The translations under genes and the position numbers were made by a program. Source: Alphaproteobacteria bacterium (GTDB lineage Bacteria > Pseudomonadota > Alphaproteobacteria > CACIAM-22H2). Taken from it: DNA of 64,000 bases. The notes beneath the pieces are model-generated. The model worked only from the letters and a program-made list of their open reading frames with translations. It was not told the DNA's origin and searched no databases. Shown in pieces: positions 44,380 to 53,795 of this stretch. Within the stretch, counting starts at the first letter, position 1. Each line of letters starts with the position of its first letter. The stretch covers positions 744,001-808,000 of the forward strand of contig JAFKFM010000008.1 in assembly GCA_017308135.1 (NCBI GenBank). The letters are read 5' to 3'.

Positions 44380-46140
44380 TTACGCCGGCGCCGCATCCTC
44401 GATATGCAGTTGTACGCGCTGCGTGCCGCGCCAAGTGTCGCGTTTCAACCGCCCGGCGATGTGCAATGCAGCACCGTCGCCGCGCAGCAACAGTGTACCC
44501 AACGGCGAGGACGCGGACCGGAAAGCGATACCGGCCAGCCTGGCGCCCCGCGCATCTTGCAAAAAGCAACGGACATGGTCCGTGCCGACGATATCGGCTT
44601 TTGCGATCCGCAAATTGGCGAAGGCGAAGCGCGGTTCCGGGTTGCCCATGCCGAAGGGACCGATCTTCTCGATCTCGTCCAGGAAGCCAGTGGTAGCGCC
44701 CGCGAGCGACATTGCGCCATCGAGGTCGTAGGTCGAAACGCGCGGCGCATCCGAAAAATATGCGGCGACGCGCGCGCTCAGGAAATTCTGTAACGCCGGC
44801 AGCGCGTCGCGCGCGACGGTCAAACCCGCCGCATTGGCATGGCCGCCGCCGTTGATCAGCAGACCTTCGGCGCGTGCCGCGATGGTCGCGGCCCCGATAT
44901 CGAAACCCATCGCCGAGCGCGCCGAGCCCTTGCCGATTTCGCCGTCCAACGCGATCACCAGTGCGGGCCGGTCGTATTTTTCCTTGAGGCGGCTGGCGAC
45001 GATACCGATGACGCCCGCATGCCAGCCCTCGCCCGCCACGCAGACGAAATCGGATTTGCCCATCGCCTCGGCTTCGGTCAGCGCGGCTTCGAGCACTTCG
45101 GCTTCGATGCGCTGCCGCTCGCGATTATAGCCGTCGAGCTTGCGCGCGATCTCCGCCGCTTCCAGCGGATCTTGCGTCGTCAGCAATCGCGTGCCGAGAT
45201 CGGCCTCGCCCACGCGCCCGCCGGCATTGACGCGCGGGCCCAGCGTGAAACCCAAATGGAAGGCCTGCGGGGTTTCGGAAAGCCCCGCGACATCGGCCAG
45301 CGCCGCGATCCCCGGCCGCGCACGCGACGCGATGGCCTTCAGGCCTTGCGCGACATAAGCGCGATTGACGCCGGTAAGCGGCACCACGTCGCAGACGGTG
45401 CCAAGCGCCACGAGATCGAGCAGACCGAGCAGACCTTCGTTGTCGAGATGACGCAAACCTTCGTCGCGCAAACGGCGATTGACCGCGACCGCCAGCAGGA
45501 ACGCCACCCCCACCGCCGCCATCTGCCCATGCGCGCCGCTTTCGTCGAGCCGGTTCGGATTGACGATGGCGAACGCCTTGGGCAGTTGCGGTTCGGCGGC
45601 GTGATGATCGACCACGATCATGTCGAGGCCCGCGTCGCTCGCCGCTTGCAACGGCGCATGCGCGGTCGTGCCGCAATCGACGGTCACGGCGACACCCGCC
45701 CCGTCGGCTTTCAGTTTCAGCAAGGCCGGCGCGTTGGGGCCGTAGCCTTCCTTCATCCGGTCGGGGATATAGACGACGCTTTCGCCGCCGACGGAAGCGA
45801 AGAAGCCGCGCAGCAAGGCCGACGACGTGGCGCCGTCGACGTCGTAATCGCCGAACACGGCGATCGTCTCTTTGGCTTTGATCGCGGCGACAAGGCGCGT
45901 GGCCGCGCGATCCATATCCTTGAAGCCGAACGGATCGGGCAGCGCGTCGCGCAAGCGCGGCTCGAGGAAACCCGGTGCCGCATCGGCATCGACGCCGCGC
46001 CCGGCGAGAATACGCGCGACGATTTCGGGCACGCCCAAACGCTGGGCCAATGCCAACGCCGCGCGCTCGTCCGCCAGCCTCGGCCGCCAGAACCGGCCGA
46101 GGGCCGAACGCTGGACGCCGAGGAAAGCGGCGGCGTCCAT
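44380..46140 (-). CDS. recJ: Single-stranded-DNA-specific exonuclease RecJ
   Basis: A 586-residue DHH-family 5'-3' exonuclease that degrades single-stranded DNA in recombination and mismatch repair. Conserved motifs are FGDYDVDGATSSALL (residues 96-110), the VDHH motif at 177-180 and the DHHA1 region with INGGGHANAAGLTV. The length is normal for RecJ. Its ATG overlaps the glpX stop by one base (TGATG). Confidence 0.95.
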   Translation of the reverse strand: MDAAAFLGVQRSALGRFWRPRLADERAALALAQRLGVPEIVARILAGRGVDADAAPGFLEPRLRDALPDPFGFKDMDRAATRLVAAIKAKETIAVFGDYDVDGATSSALLRGFFASVGGESVVYIPDRMKEGYGPNAPALLKLKADGAGVAVTVDCGTTAHAPLQAASDAGLDMIVVDHHAAEPQLPKAFAIVNPNRLDESGAHGQMAAVGVAFLLAVAVNRRLRDEGLRHLDNEGLLGLLDLVALGTVCDVVPLTGVNRAYVAQGLKAIASRARPGIAALADVAGLSETPQAFHLGFTLGPRVNAGGRVGEADLGTRLLTTQDPLEAAEIARKLDGYNRERQRIEAEVLEAALTEAEAMGKSDFVCVAGEGWHAGVIGIVASRLKEKYDRPALVIALDGEIGKGSARSAMGFDIGAATIAARAEGLLINGGGHANAAGLTVARDALPALQNFLSARVAAYFSDAPRVSTYDLDGAMSLAGATTGFLDEIEKIGPFGMGNPEPRFAFANLRIAKADIVGTDHVRCFLQDARGARLAGIAFRSASSPLGTLLLRGDGAALHIAGRLKRDTWRGTQRVQLHIEDAAPA

Positions 46141-47117
46141 CAGGGCCCCGGCTTGACCGCGTAGTTGTGCGTCGCCTCGATCGTGCGCACGGTGCCCGTC
46201 TTGGAGCGCATGATGATCGAATGCGTCGAAGCGCCGTTCTGGAAGCGGCGCACGCCCTTCAACATCGTGCCGTCGGTCACGCCCGTGGCGGCGAACATCA
46301 CGTCGCCTTTGGCGAGATCGAGCAGACCGTATTTGCGGTTCAAATCGGTGATACCCAGACGCTTGGCGCGGCCGCGCTCGTCGTCGTTGCGGAACAGCAA
46401 ACGGCCTTGGATCTGGCCGCCGATGCAGCGCAGCGCCGCCGCCGCCAGCACGCCTTCGGGCGCCCCGCCTGAGCCCATATAGATGTCGACACCCGACTCA
46501 GGGCGCGAGGTCGCGATCACGCCCGACACGTCGCCGTCGGAAATCAGCATGATGCGCGCGCCCGCCTCGCGCACCTTGGCGATCAATTCGGCATGGCGCG
46601 GCCGGTCGAGGATGCAGGCGACGATATCCGCCACGTCCAGGCCCTTGGCCTTGGCCAGCGCCTTCAAATTCGCTTCCGGCGTGGCATCCAGATCGACCAG
46701 ATCGGCGGGCAAACCGCCGCCCACCGCGATCTTGTCCATATAGACGTCGGGCGCGTTCAAGAAGCCGCCCTGCTCGGCCATCGCGATGACGGCCAGCGCG
46801 TTGGGGCCGCCCTTCGCGGTGATGGTGGTGCCTTCGAGCGGATCGAGCGCGATATCGACCTTGATGCCGCCTTGGCCGACCTTCTCCCCGATATAAAGCA
46901 TCGGCGCTTCGTCGCGTTCGCCTTCGCCGATCACGACGGTGCCTTCGATGGCGAGCGAGTTGAGCGCGCGGCGCATATGGTCGACGGCGGCTTGATCGGC
47001 GGCCTTCTCGTCGCCGCGGCCCATCAGGCGCGACGCGGCAAGGGCCGCCGCTTCGGTCACGCGCACGACCTCCATGGCGAGGTTGCGATCGAGGCTGATG
47101 GCGGTGGGGCTGGGCAA
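46140..47117 (-). CDS. glpX: Class II fructose-1,6-bisphosphatase
   Basis: A 325-residue GlpX-type phosphatase that removes the 1-phosphate of fructose 1,6-bisphosphate in gluconeogenesis. Family motifs include GRGDEKAADQAAVDHMRRAL, VIGEGERDEAPMLYIGE and the metal-binding DPLEGTT, with MGSGGAPEGVLAAAAL later. It lies 15 bp after hom and overlaps recJ, an order that is common in related bacteria. Confidence 0.95.
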   Translation of the reverse strand: MPSPTAISLDRNLAMEVVRVTEAAALAASRLMGRGDEKAADQAAVDHMRRALNSLAIEGTVVIGEGERDEAPMLYIGEKVGQGGIKVDIALDPLEGTTITAKGGPNALAVIAMAEQGGFLNAPDVYMDKIAVGGGLPADLVDLDATPEANLKALAKAKGLDVADIVACILDRPRHAELIAKVREAGARIMLISDGDVSGVIATSRPESGVDIYMGSGGAPEGVLAAAALRCIGGQIQGRLLFRNDDERGRAKRLGITDLNRKYGLLDLAKGDVMFAATGVTDGTMLKGVRRFQNGASTHSIIMRSKTGTVRTIEATHNYAVKPGP

Positions 47118-47132
47118 GGTTACTTCCTCCCG

Positions 47133-48428
47133 TCAGAAACGTTCGATCCGGACGACATGCGGCTCTTCGAGCACGGCGCCGAGTTTGGAAATGCGATCGA
47201 GGGCGCGGCGCATGCCGGCTTCCTCGGTCTCGTGCGTCACCAGCACGACGGGCACGCGCTCGCCGGGTGCACGGCCACGCTGGAGCATCGAGGCGAGGCT
47301 GACGTTTTCGTCGCGCAAGGTCGCGGTCACGTCGGCCATCACGCCGGGCCGATCGACCACATCGAGACGGATATAGTAGCTGCCCTTGCGCGCCGCGATC
47401 GGCAGACGCGTGGGGGCCGCGAGTTCGGCGGCGGGCAATTGGAACGTCATCGGCCGGCGGCCATGCGCGATATCGACAATATCGGCGACGACGGCCGAGG
47501 CCGTCGGCCCCGCCCCCGCTCCGCGCCCTTCGCAAACGAGACGCCCGACGAAATCGCCTTCGGCGACGACGGCGTTGTAGACGTCCTCGACATGCGCGAT
47601 CGGCGTTTCCAGCGGCACCATGCAGGGATGCACGCGCTGCATCAGCCCCGCCTCGGTCAGCTCGGCGATACCCAGCAACTTGATACGGAAGCCGAGTTCG
47701 CGCGCGAACTGGATGTCTTCCGAACCGATGCGGCGAATGCCTTCGACATGCACACCGGGGAAATCGATGCGCGTGCCGAACGCCACGCCCGCAAGGATCG
47801 CGAGCTTGTGCGCGGCGTCGATGCCGTCGACATCGAAGCTGGGATCGGCTTCGGCGTAACCCAGCTTCTGCGCGTCGGCGAGCACGTCGGCGAAGGCTTC
47901 GCCCGATTTGCGCATCCGCGTCAGGATGTAATTGCAGGTACCGTTGAGGATGCCGTAGACGCGCGACACGCGATTGCCGGCGAGACCTTCGCGGATCGCC
48001 TTGATGATCGGAATGCCGCCCGCCACCGCCGCTTCGTAGGCGATGGTCAGGCCCTTATCCTCGGCGACGCGCGCGAGCTCCGTGCCGCGATGGGCGAGCA
48101 ATGCCTTGTTCGCGGTGACGACATGTTTGCCCGCCTTCAACGCCGCTTCGACCGTTGCGTGCGCGATGCCGTCGGCCCCGCCGATCAGTTCGACGACCAC
48201 GTCGCATTTGGCTTCGGCGGCCATGCGCGAAGCGTCGTCGTACCATTCGACCTTGGAAAGATCGACGCCGCGATCCTTCTTGCGCTCGCGCGCGGCCACG
48301 GCGACGACCCGCAAGGGCCGCCCGCCGCGCCGCGCGATCAGCGCGCCGTTGGCTTCGATCAACTTGATGACGCCCGCACCGACCGTACCCAGGCCGGCGA
48401 CGGCGATGTCGAGAGGTGCAGCACTCAT
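47133..48428 (-). CDS. hom: Homoserine dehydrogenase
   Basis: A 431-residue enzyme of threonine/methionine synthesis that reduces aspartate semialdehyde to homoserine. It has an N-terminal NAD(P) motif (VAGLGTVGAGVIKLI), the catalytic region YEAAVAGGIPIIKAIREGLAGN and a C-terminal ACT domain (VDRPGVMADVTATLRDENVS), which usually mediates feedback by threonine. The start at 48428 overlaps the aminotransferase stop (ATGA). The asd gene for the preceding step is about 10 kb away at 57.1 kb. Confidence 0.95.
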   Translation of the reverse strand: MSAAPLDIAVAGLGTVGAGVIKLIEANGALIARRGGRPLRVVAVAARERKKDRGVDLSKVEWYDDASRMAAEAKCDVVVELIGGADGIAHATVEAALKAGKHVVTANKALLAHRGTELARVAEDKGLTIAYEAAVAGGIPIIKAIREGLAGNRVSRVYGILNGTCNYILTRMRKSGEAFADVLADAQKLGYAEADPSFDVDGIDAAHKLAILAGVAFGTRIDFPGVHVEGIRRIGSEDIQFARELGFRIKLLGIAELTEAGLMQRVHPCMVPLETPIAHVEDVYNAVVAEGDFVGRLVCEGRGAGAGPTASAVVADIVDIAHGRRPMTFQLPAAELAAPTRLPIAARKGSYYIRLDVVDRPGVMADVTATLRDENVSLASMLQRGRAPGERVPVVLVTHETEEAGMRRALDRISKLGAVLEEPHVVRIERF

Positions 48429-49666
48429 GCGTGTTTCTTTGCGAGCTTCTGGGTCGGCGGTTCGGGCAGGCGATCGGGCGACGCCATGAACGCCTTGATC
48501 TGGCGCACCGCCTGACGGATGCGGTGCACGTTTTCGACCAGCGCCATACGGACATGCGTGTCGCCGTATTCGCCGAAGCCGATGCCCGGCGCCACGGCGA
48601 CATTGGCCCCGGCCATCAAACGCTTCGAGAATTCGAGCGAACCCAAATGCGCGAATTGCGGCGGGATCGGCGCCCAGGCGAACATCGACGCGGGCGGGCT
48701 CGGCACGTTCCAGCCCGCTTGCGCGAGGCCCTGGATCAGCACGTCGCGGCGCTGGCGATAGATCTCGCGCGCCTCGGCCACGCATTCTTGCGGCCCGTTC
48801 AACGCGGCGGTCGCCGCGACCTGCACGGGCGTGAAGGCGCCGTAGTCGAGATAGCTCTTGATTCGCGACAGGGCCTTGATCAGCGTCTTGTTGCCCGCGG
48901 CGAAACCCACACGCCAGCCGGCCATCGAATAGGTCTTCGACATCGACGTGAACTCGACCGCGACATCCTTGGCGCCGGGGATTTCCAGAATCGACGGCGG
49001 CGGATTGCCGTCGAAGAAAATCTCCGAATACGCCAAATCCGACAGGATCCAGATCCCGTGCGCGCGGCAATAGCCGACGCAACGCTCGTAGAAGCCCAGA
49101 TCGACGACCTGCGCCGTCGGGTTCGACGGGTAGTTCAAGATCAGCGCGACCGGCTTGGGCACCGAGTGCTTCACCGCGCGCTCCAGGCTCGCGAAGAAGA
49201 CTTCCACGCCTTCGGGTGTGGACACATCCGTCGGCAGATGGCGGATCGAAGCGCCCGCCATGATGAAGCCGTAGGGATGGATCGGATAGCTCGGGTTCGG
49301 CACCAGGATCACGTCGCCGGGGCTGGTGATCGCCTGCGCCAAATTGGCCAGGCCTTCCTTGGAGCCCAGCGTGACGATCGTTTCCGTTTCCGGATCGAGA
49401 TCGACGTTGAAGCGGCGCGCGTAATAGGCGGCGTGCGCCTTGCGCAAACCGGGAATGCCGCGCGACGTCGAATAGCGATGCGTGCGCGGATCCTGCACGG
49501 CTTCCGTCAGCTTCGCGACGATATGCGCCGGCGTGGGAAGGTCCGGGTTGCCCATGCCAAGATCGACGACATCGTCCCCCGCAGCTCGTGCCGTAGCCTT
49601 CTGCGCGTTCACTTCGGCGAACACGTAGGGCGGCAGGCGCTTGATGCGGTAGAACTCGTCATTCAT
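48425..49666 (-). CDS. PLP-dependent class I/II aminotransferase (AlaC/DapL-like)
   Basis: A 413-residue fold-type I aminotransferase. The PLP lysine lies in SMSKTYSMAGWRVGF, with the preceding substrate-binding NYPSNPTAQVVDL and DLAYSEIFFDG. Members in this position are usually annotated as alanine aminotransferase AlaC or LL-diaminopimelate aminotransferase; the sequence alone does not decide. It is the first gene of the hom-glpX-recJ operon, so its promoter probably drives at least those genes. Confidence 0.85.
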   Translation of the reverse strand: MNDEFYRIKRLPPYVFAEVNAQKATARAAGDDVVDLGMGNPDLPTPAHIVAKLTEAVQDPRTHRYSTSRGIPGLRKAHAAYYARRFNVDLDPETETIVTLGSKEGLANLAQAITSPGDVILVPNPSYPIHPYGFIMAGASIRHLPTDVSTPEGVEVFFASLERAVKHSVPKPVALILNYPSNPTAQVVDLGFYERCVGYCRAHGIWILSDLAYSEIFFDGNPPPSILEIPGAKDVAVEFTSMSKTYSMAGWRVGFAAGNKTLIKALSRIKSYLDYGAFTPVQVAATAALNGPQECVAEAREIYRQRRDVLIQGLAQAGWNVPSPPASMFAWAPIPPQFAHLGSLEFSKRLMAGANVAVAPGIGFGEYGDTHVRMALVENVHRIRQAVRQIKAFMASPDRLPEPPTQKLAKKHA

Positions 49667-49837
49667 GGCACGAATTGGCCTTCTGGATTCGGCGCCCCAC
49701 GGCGCCGGGAGGGTCTATCTACATCGCGGGGCCCGGTCGCGCACCCGAAAAAGGGACCGGGCTAAGACTTTGCTGTCCCATGACAATCCCGCCGGGTCGG
49801 CCATGTTTTCGCCGCGTTTGACAGCATCGCGGCCGCC

Positions 49838-49852
49838 GGGGGAGATACCCCC
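49838..49852 (+). promoter_or_regulatory. Hairpin over the azlC ribosome-binding site
   Basis: GGGGG-AGATA-CCCCC lies directly before the azlC ATG. The G-run is the only candidate ribosome-binding site and is paired in the hairpin, so initiation may be structure-limited. Regulation is inferred. Confidence 0.4.
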
Positions 49853-50596
49853 ATGGTTTCGGATTCCATCACAGTCAGTTGGGCAGGCTTCAAACGCGGC
49901 TTCTGGCGCGCGCAGCCGATGTCGATCGGCATCCTGTTTTACGGCCTCGCCTTCGGCCTGTTGTCGCGCGAAGCGGGTATTTGGCTGGCCGAAGCGCTGG
50001 CGATGTCGGCGGTCGTCTATTCGGGCACGGCCCAGATCGCGGCGGCCAGCGCGTTGACCGGCACGGGGATCGACGGCGGCGGCTCGGCCGGAATCGCGGC
50101 GATCGCGGCGGCGATCCTGCTGCTCAACGCGCGTTACTTGCTTTACAGCGCGTCGATGTGGCCGTGGCTGTCGAAAACCAATCCCGCCTTCGCCTACTCC
50201 ACCCTTGCCGTGCTCGGCGACGGGAACTGGGTCCTGTCGATGGCCGCCTATAACGACGGCGAGCGCGACGCCGGTTTCGTGCTTGGCTCGGGCGTCGCCA
50301 GTTTCGGGCCCTGGCTGTTGGGCACCTTCGCGGGCGCCACGATGGGCGGCTTGCTCGCCAATCCCAAGGCGCTGGGTGTCGATTTCCTGCTCGTCGCCTT
50401 CTCCGCCGCCATGGCGATCGGCATGGTGCGCAAAGCCAAGCGCGTGCCCTACGCCAACCTGATCGTCGCGGCGATCGTGGCGCTGATCGTCGATCGCTTC
50501 GCGCCCGGCGGCTGGACGATCGTCGCCGCCGGTCTTGCCGGCGGCTTGGTCGCCGCGCTGACGCATAAGCCCGACACGACCAAGGGGGCCGCCTGA
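49853..50596 (+). CDS. azlC: AzlC-family branched-chain amino acid exporter, large subunit
   Basis: A 247-residue inner-membrane protein with the AzlC pattern: AQPMSIGILFYGLAFGLLSRE near the start, then VVYSGTAQIAAASAL and LLLNARYLLYSASMWPW. AzlCD pairs export branched-chain amino acids or related compounds. Its stop overlaps the azlD start by one base (TGATG), so the two subunits are coupled. Confidence 0.9.
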   Translation: MVSDSITVSWAGFKRGFWRAQPMSIGILFYGLAFGLLSREAGIWLAEALAMSAVVYSGTAQIAAASALTGTGIDGGGSAGIAAIAAAILLLNARYLLYSASMWPWLSKTNPAFAYSTLAVLGDGNWVLSMAAYNDGERDAGFVLGSGVASFGPWLLGTFAGATMGGLLANPKALGVDFLLVAFSAAMAIGMVRKAKRVPYANLIVAAIVALIVDRFAPGGWTIVAAGLAGGLVAALTHKPDTTKGAA

Positions 50597-50898
50597 TGTT
50601 CCGCCCCGAATTCCTGCCCGCACTGGCGGCGATGGCGGCGGCGTCGCTGTTCTGCCGCGTGGGCGGCTATATGCTGATGCGCTTCATTCCGGTGACGCCG
50701 CGCGTCGAAGCGGCGTTGAAGGGCACGCCGCTCGCCGTGATGATCGGCATCGTCGCGCCGGTCGCGATGAAGGGCAATATCCCGGAGTTGATCGCGCTCG
50801 CGGCCGTGGCGCTGGCGATGCGCTTCGCGCGCGACGACATGATCGCCGCGATGATCGGCGTTTTCGTCGTCGCCATCGGGCGCTGGTTGGTGGGCTAA
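50596..50898 (+). CDS. azlD: AzlD-family branched-chain amino acid exporter, small subunit
   Basis: A 100-residue protein with three or four membrane helices and the family stretch RFIPVTPRVEAALKGTPLAVM. It is the small partner of AzlC. Its stop codon overlaps that of the convergent lipoprotein gene. Confidence 0.9.
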   Translation: MFRPEFLPALAAMAAASLFCRVGGYMLMRFIPVTPRVEAALKGTPLAVMIGIVAPVAMKGNIPELIALAAVALAMRFARDDMIAAMIGVFVVAIGRWLVG

Positions 50899-51791
50899 TA
50901 CTCGACCGAAATGCGGGCCGCGCGCAGCCAGCCTTGATCGACGACGATGCGCGAGCGATCGAGGCCGAGCGTTTCAAGCTCGATCGCGATCGCCGCCATG
51001 CGCCGCGACGTCAGGCTTTGATCGACGGGCGATAGCGACATGTTCGTCGCGGGCGTCACGCGCACGATGCCATTGCGCGATTGCGCCGCAATCACCGCCG
51101 CGCGCAGATCGTTCTTGGCCTGCGCGGTCAATTGAACCGTGCCTTCAACGAAATCGACGCTGCCCACGATGGCGCCGGTCGATGGTGTTGCGCGCGCCGA
51201 GGGCGCGGCCGCGATTTGCGGCGGCGTGACTTGGGCGGGGGCGACTGGCGGCGGGACGACCACAGGGGCCGGTGCCACGCTCGGCCGGAGAACCGGTGCG
51301 ACGGCTTGCGGTGCGGGCGCAGGTACGGCGACCGGTGCCGGGGCCGGCGGCACAACGACAGGGACCGGGGCCGCGACGGGTGCGGGCGCCGTCGGCGCTT
51401 CGATCGCGGCCGCAATCGCCGGCGGCTCGGGCGGGCGGGCACCGGGATCAAGGACCGGATCGATCGCGCGCAGCTTGGCGTCGAACTCCAGGGCGGCGTC
51501 GCGCTGCTGTTCCAGGCTGCGAACTTCGGCCGCGCGCGCCTCCTGCCCGCCGCGCGGCGGGCGCACCGGGAACGTGCCGAGATTGGGATAAGGCGTGTTA
51601 CCGGGGTCGGGCGCATCGACCGCTTCGCGCCGTTCGGGCACCGGCGTGCCGGTCACCGACGCGATCCCGTCGCCCACCGCGCGCCCCGCGGCGACCACAT
51701 TGCGCGTCACGACCTGGTCGGATCCGCACCCCGCCAGGAACGTAACCCCCAGCAAAATCGACGCGAATCGGGTTTTAGGAGATTGAAACAT
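50895..51791 (-). CDS. Proline/alanine-rich lipoprotein with an OmpA-like C-terminus
   Basis: A 298-residue lipoprotein: signal peptide with lipobox LAGC, lipidated at C22. Residues 115-205 are a low-complexity Pro/Ala/Val linker suited to crossing the periplasm. The last 90 residues (VDFVEGTVQLTAQAKNDLRA to RISVEY) resemble the OmpA-like peptidoglycan-associated fold, though the usual NxxLSxxRA motif is reduced to LTSRRMAAIAIEL. It is divergent from phaC with 77 bp between. A role in anchoring the outer membrane to the wall is plausible but not shown. Confidence 0.7.
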   Translation of the reverse strand: MFQSPKTRFASILLGVTFLAGCGSDQVVTRNVVAAGRAVGDGIASVTGTPVPERREAVDAPDPGNTPYPNLGTFPVRPPRGGQEARAAEVRSLEQQRDAALEFDAKLRAIDPVLDPGARPPEPPAIAAAIEAPTAPAPVAAPVPVVVPPAPAPVAVPAPAPQAVAPVLRPSVAPAPVVVPPPVAPAQVTPPQIAAAPSARATPSTGAIVGSVDFVEGTVQLTAQAKNDLRAAVIAAQSRNGIVRVTPATNMSLSPVDQSLTSRRMAAIAIELETLGLDRSRIVVDQGWLRAARISVEY

Positions 51792-51800
51792 TCCCCGAGT

Positions 51801-51806
51801 TATAAT
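51801..51806 (+). promoter_or_regulatory. Candidate phaC -10 box
   Basis: TATAAT, a perfect -10 hexamer, lies 62 bp before the phaC ATG. No matching -35 is seen at 16-18 bp upstream. Confidence 0.4.
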
Positions 51807-51868
51807 CAGATCAAGCTCAAGACGCTAGTGCAGGGCCCGAAGCCGGGGCCAAGCGGGAGAACACGCCG

Positions 51869-53659
51869 ATGGCCGACAAACCCGATCGCGACGCAAAACT
51901 TCCCGATCCGGTCGAGATGTCGAAGATGATGACCGACATCGCCGAGCGCAGCCAGCGCGTGGTGACCGATTTCCTGTCGCGGCAAAGCCCGCTCGCGTTC
52001 GGCAATCCCGATCCGCTGAATCTCGGTCAGGCGTTCTTCGACATGACCGCGCGGATGATGCAGAACCCCGCGAAGCTGGTGCAGGCGCAGATCACGCTGT
52101 GGCAGGACTACATGTCCTTGTGGCAGTCGACGACGCGCAAGATGCTGGGCGAGCAATCGGAACCCGTCGCCACGCCCAACGCCGACGACCGGCGCTTCAA
52201 AGACGCGCTGTGGGACGAGAACTACGTCTTCGATTTCATCAAGCAGTCGTATCTGCTGTCGGCGCGCTGGCTGCAAAGCCGCGTGCGCGAGGTCGACGGG
52301 CTGGACGACAAAACGGCGCGCAAGGTGGATTTCTACACGCGCCAATTCGTCGACGCGATGGCGCCGTCGAATTTCGCGATGACCAATCCCGAGGTGCTGC
52401 GCGAGACGCTGGAAAGCGGCGGCGAGAATCTCGTGAAGGGTTTGCAGAACCTGCTCGCGGATTTGGAGCGCGGCCACGGCAAGCTGCAAATCCGCATGAC
52501 GGATATGGACGCGTTCCGCGTCGGCGAGAATATCGGCGTGACGCCGGGGGCGGTCGTCTTCCGCAACGATCTGATGGAATTGATCCAGTACACGCCGACG
52601 ACCGAGACGGTGGCCAAGACGCCGCTGCTGATCGTCCCGCCCTGGATCAACAAGTTCTACATCCTGGATCTGCGCGAGAAGAACAGCTTCATCAAATGGG
52701 CGGTGGGCCAAGGCCACACGGTGTTCGTCGTGTCCTGGGTCAATCCCGATTCCGAACTCGCCGAGAAAAGCTTCGACGACTACATGGTCGAAGGGCCGCT
52801 CGCCGCGATGGACGCGATCGAGAAGGCGACGGGCGAGCGCGAGATCAATCTGATCGGCTATTGCCTGGGCGGCACGCTGACCGCGTGCACCCTCGCCTAT
52901 CTCGCGGCGAAGGGCGAGAAGCGCGTCGCGTCGGCGACGTTCTTCACCACGATGGTCGATTTCGCGGAAGCGGGCGAATTGTCGGTGTTCATCGACGAGG
53001 AGCAACTCGCCGCCCTCGAGGAGAAGATGAACGAGCGCGGCTTCCTCGACGGGGCCGACATGGCGAACACGTTCAACATGCTGCGCGCCAACGACCTGAT
53101 CTGGTCGTTCGTCGTGAACAATTATCTGCTGGGCAAGGAGCCCTTCCCGTTCGACCTGCTCTACTGGAATTCCGATTCCACGCGCATGCCGGCGGCGATG
53201 CATTCCTTCTATCTGCGCCAGATGTATCAGGAGAACCGGCTGTCGCGCGGCAAGATCAAGCTGCTCGGCACCAAGATCGACCTGACCAAGATCGATCTGC
53301 CGGTGTTCATCCTGTCGACGCGCGAAGATCACATCGCGCCGTGGAAATCGACCTATCTCGCCACGCAGCTTTACACGGGGCCGACGAAATTCTGCCTCGC
53401 CGCGTCGGGCCATATCGCGGGCGTGGTCAATCCGCCCGCGTCGGGCAAATACGGCCATTGGGTCAACGACAAGCTGCCCAAGCGGGCCGAGCAGTGGCTC
53501 GAAACCGCCACGCAGCGCCAAGGCTCGTGGTGGCCGACATGGGACGAATGGGTGAAAGCCTATGCCGGCGAACAGATCCCGGCGCGCAAACCCGGCGACG
53601 GCGCCTTGAAAGTCCTGGGTCCCGCCCCCGGCACCTATGTGAAGGTGAAGGCGCAATAA
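51869..53659 (+). CDS. phaC: Class I poly(R)-hydroxyalkanoate synthase
   Basis: A 596-residue cytosolic enzyme that polymerises (R)-3-hydroxyacyl-CoA into PHA granules. The alpha/beta-hydrolase core has the modified lipase box GYCLGG with catalytic C332, D487 in STREDHIAPW and H515 in ASGHIAGV. The length matches class I (single-subunit) synthases. A GGGAGAA ribosome-binding site precedes the ATG. Neither phaA, phaB nor a phasin gene is in the window. Confidence 0.96.
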   Translation: MADKPDRDAKLPDPVEMSKMMTDIAERSQRVVTDFLSRQSPLAFGNPDPLNLGQAFFDMTARMMQNPAKLVQAQITLWQDYMSLWQSTTRKMLGEQSEPVATPNADDRRFKDALWDENYVFDFIKQSYLLSARWLQSRVREVDGLDDKTARKVDFYTRQFVDAMAPSNFAMTNPEVLRETLESGGENLVKGLQNLLADLERGHGKLQIRMTDMDAFRVGENIGVTPGAVVFRNDLMELIQYTPTTETVAKTPLLIVPPWINKFYILDLREKNSFIKWAVGQGHTVFVVSWVNPDSELAEKSFDDYMVEGPLAAMDAIEKATGEREINLIGYCLGGTLTACTLAYLAAKGEKRVASATFFTTMVDFAEAGELSVFIDEEQLAALEEKMNERGFLDGADMANTFNMLRANDLIWSFVVNNYLLGKEPFPFDLLYWNSDSTRMPAAMHSFYLRQMYQENRLSRGKIKLLGTKIDLTKIDLPVFILSTREDHIAPWKSTYLATQLYTGPTKFCLAASGHIAGVVNPPASGKYGHWVNDKLPKRAEQWLETATQRQGSWWPTWDEWVKAYAGEQIPARKPGDGALKVLGPAPGTYVKVKAQ

Positions 53660-53750
53660 CAAACGAGATGCGTGTAATCCAATCCGAAATATGCTAGTGG
53701 AATCCGAAAGGCGCCCCGCGACGTAATGTGGCGCCGCCAGCGGAGTCCAG

Positions 53751-53778
53751 AATGCCCTCGCCATTGGCCGAGGGCATT
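53751..53778 (+). terminator. Hairpin between phaC and the DUF1800 gene
   Basis: AATGCCCTCG (53751-53760) and CGAGGGCATT (53769-53778) form a perfect 10-bp stem with an 8-base loop. Only a short T-stretch overlaps its end, so it may be a weak phaC terminator or a leader structure of the next gene. Confidence 0.55.
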
Positions 53779-53795
53779 TGCATTCGGAGGCTTGA

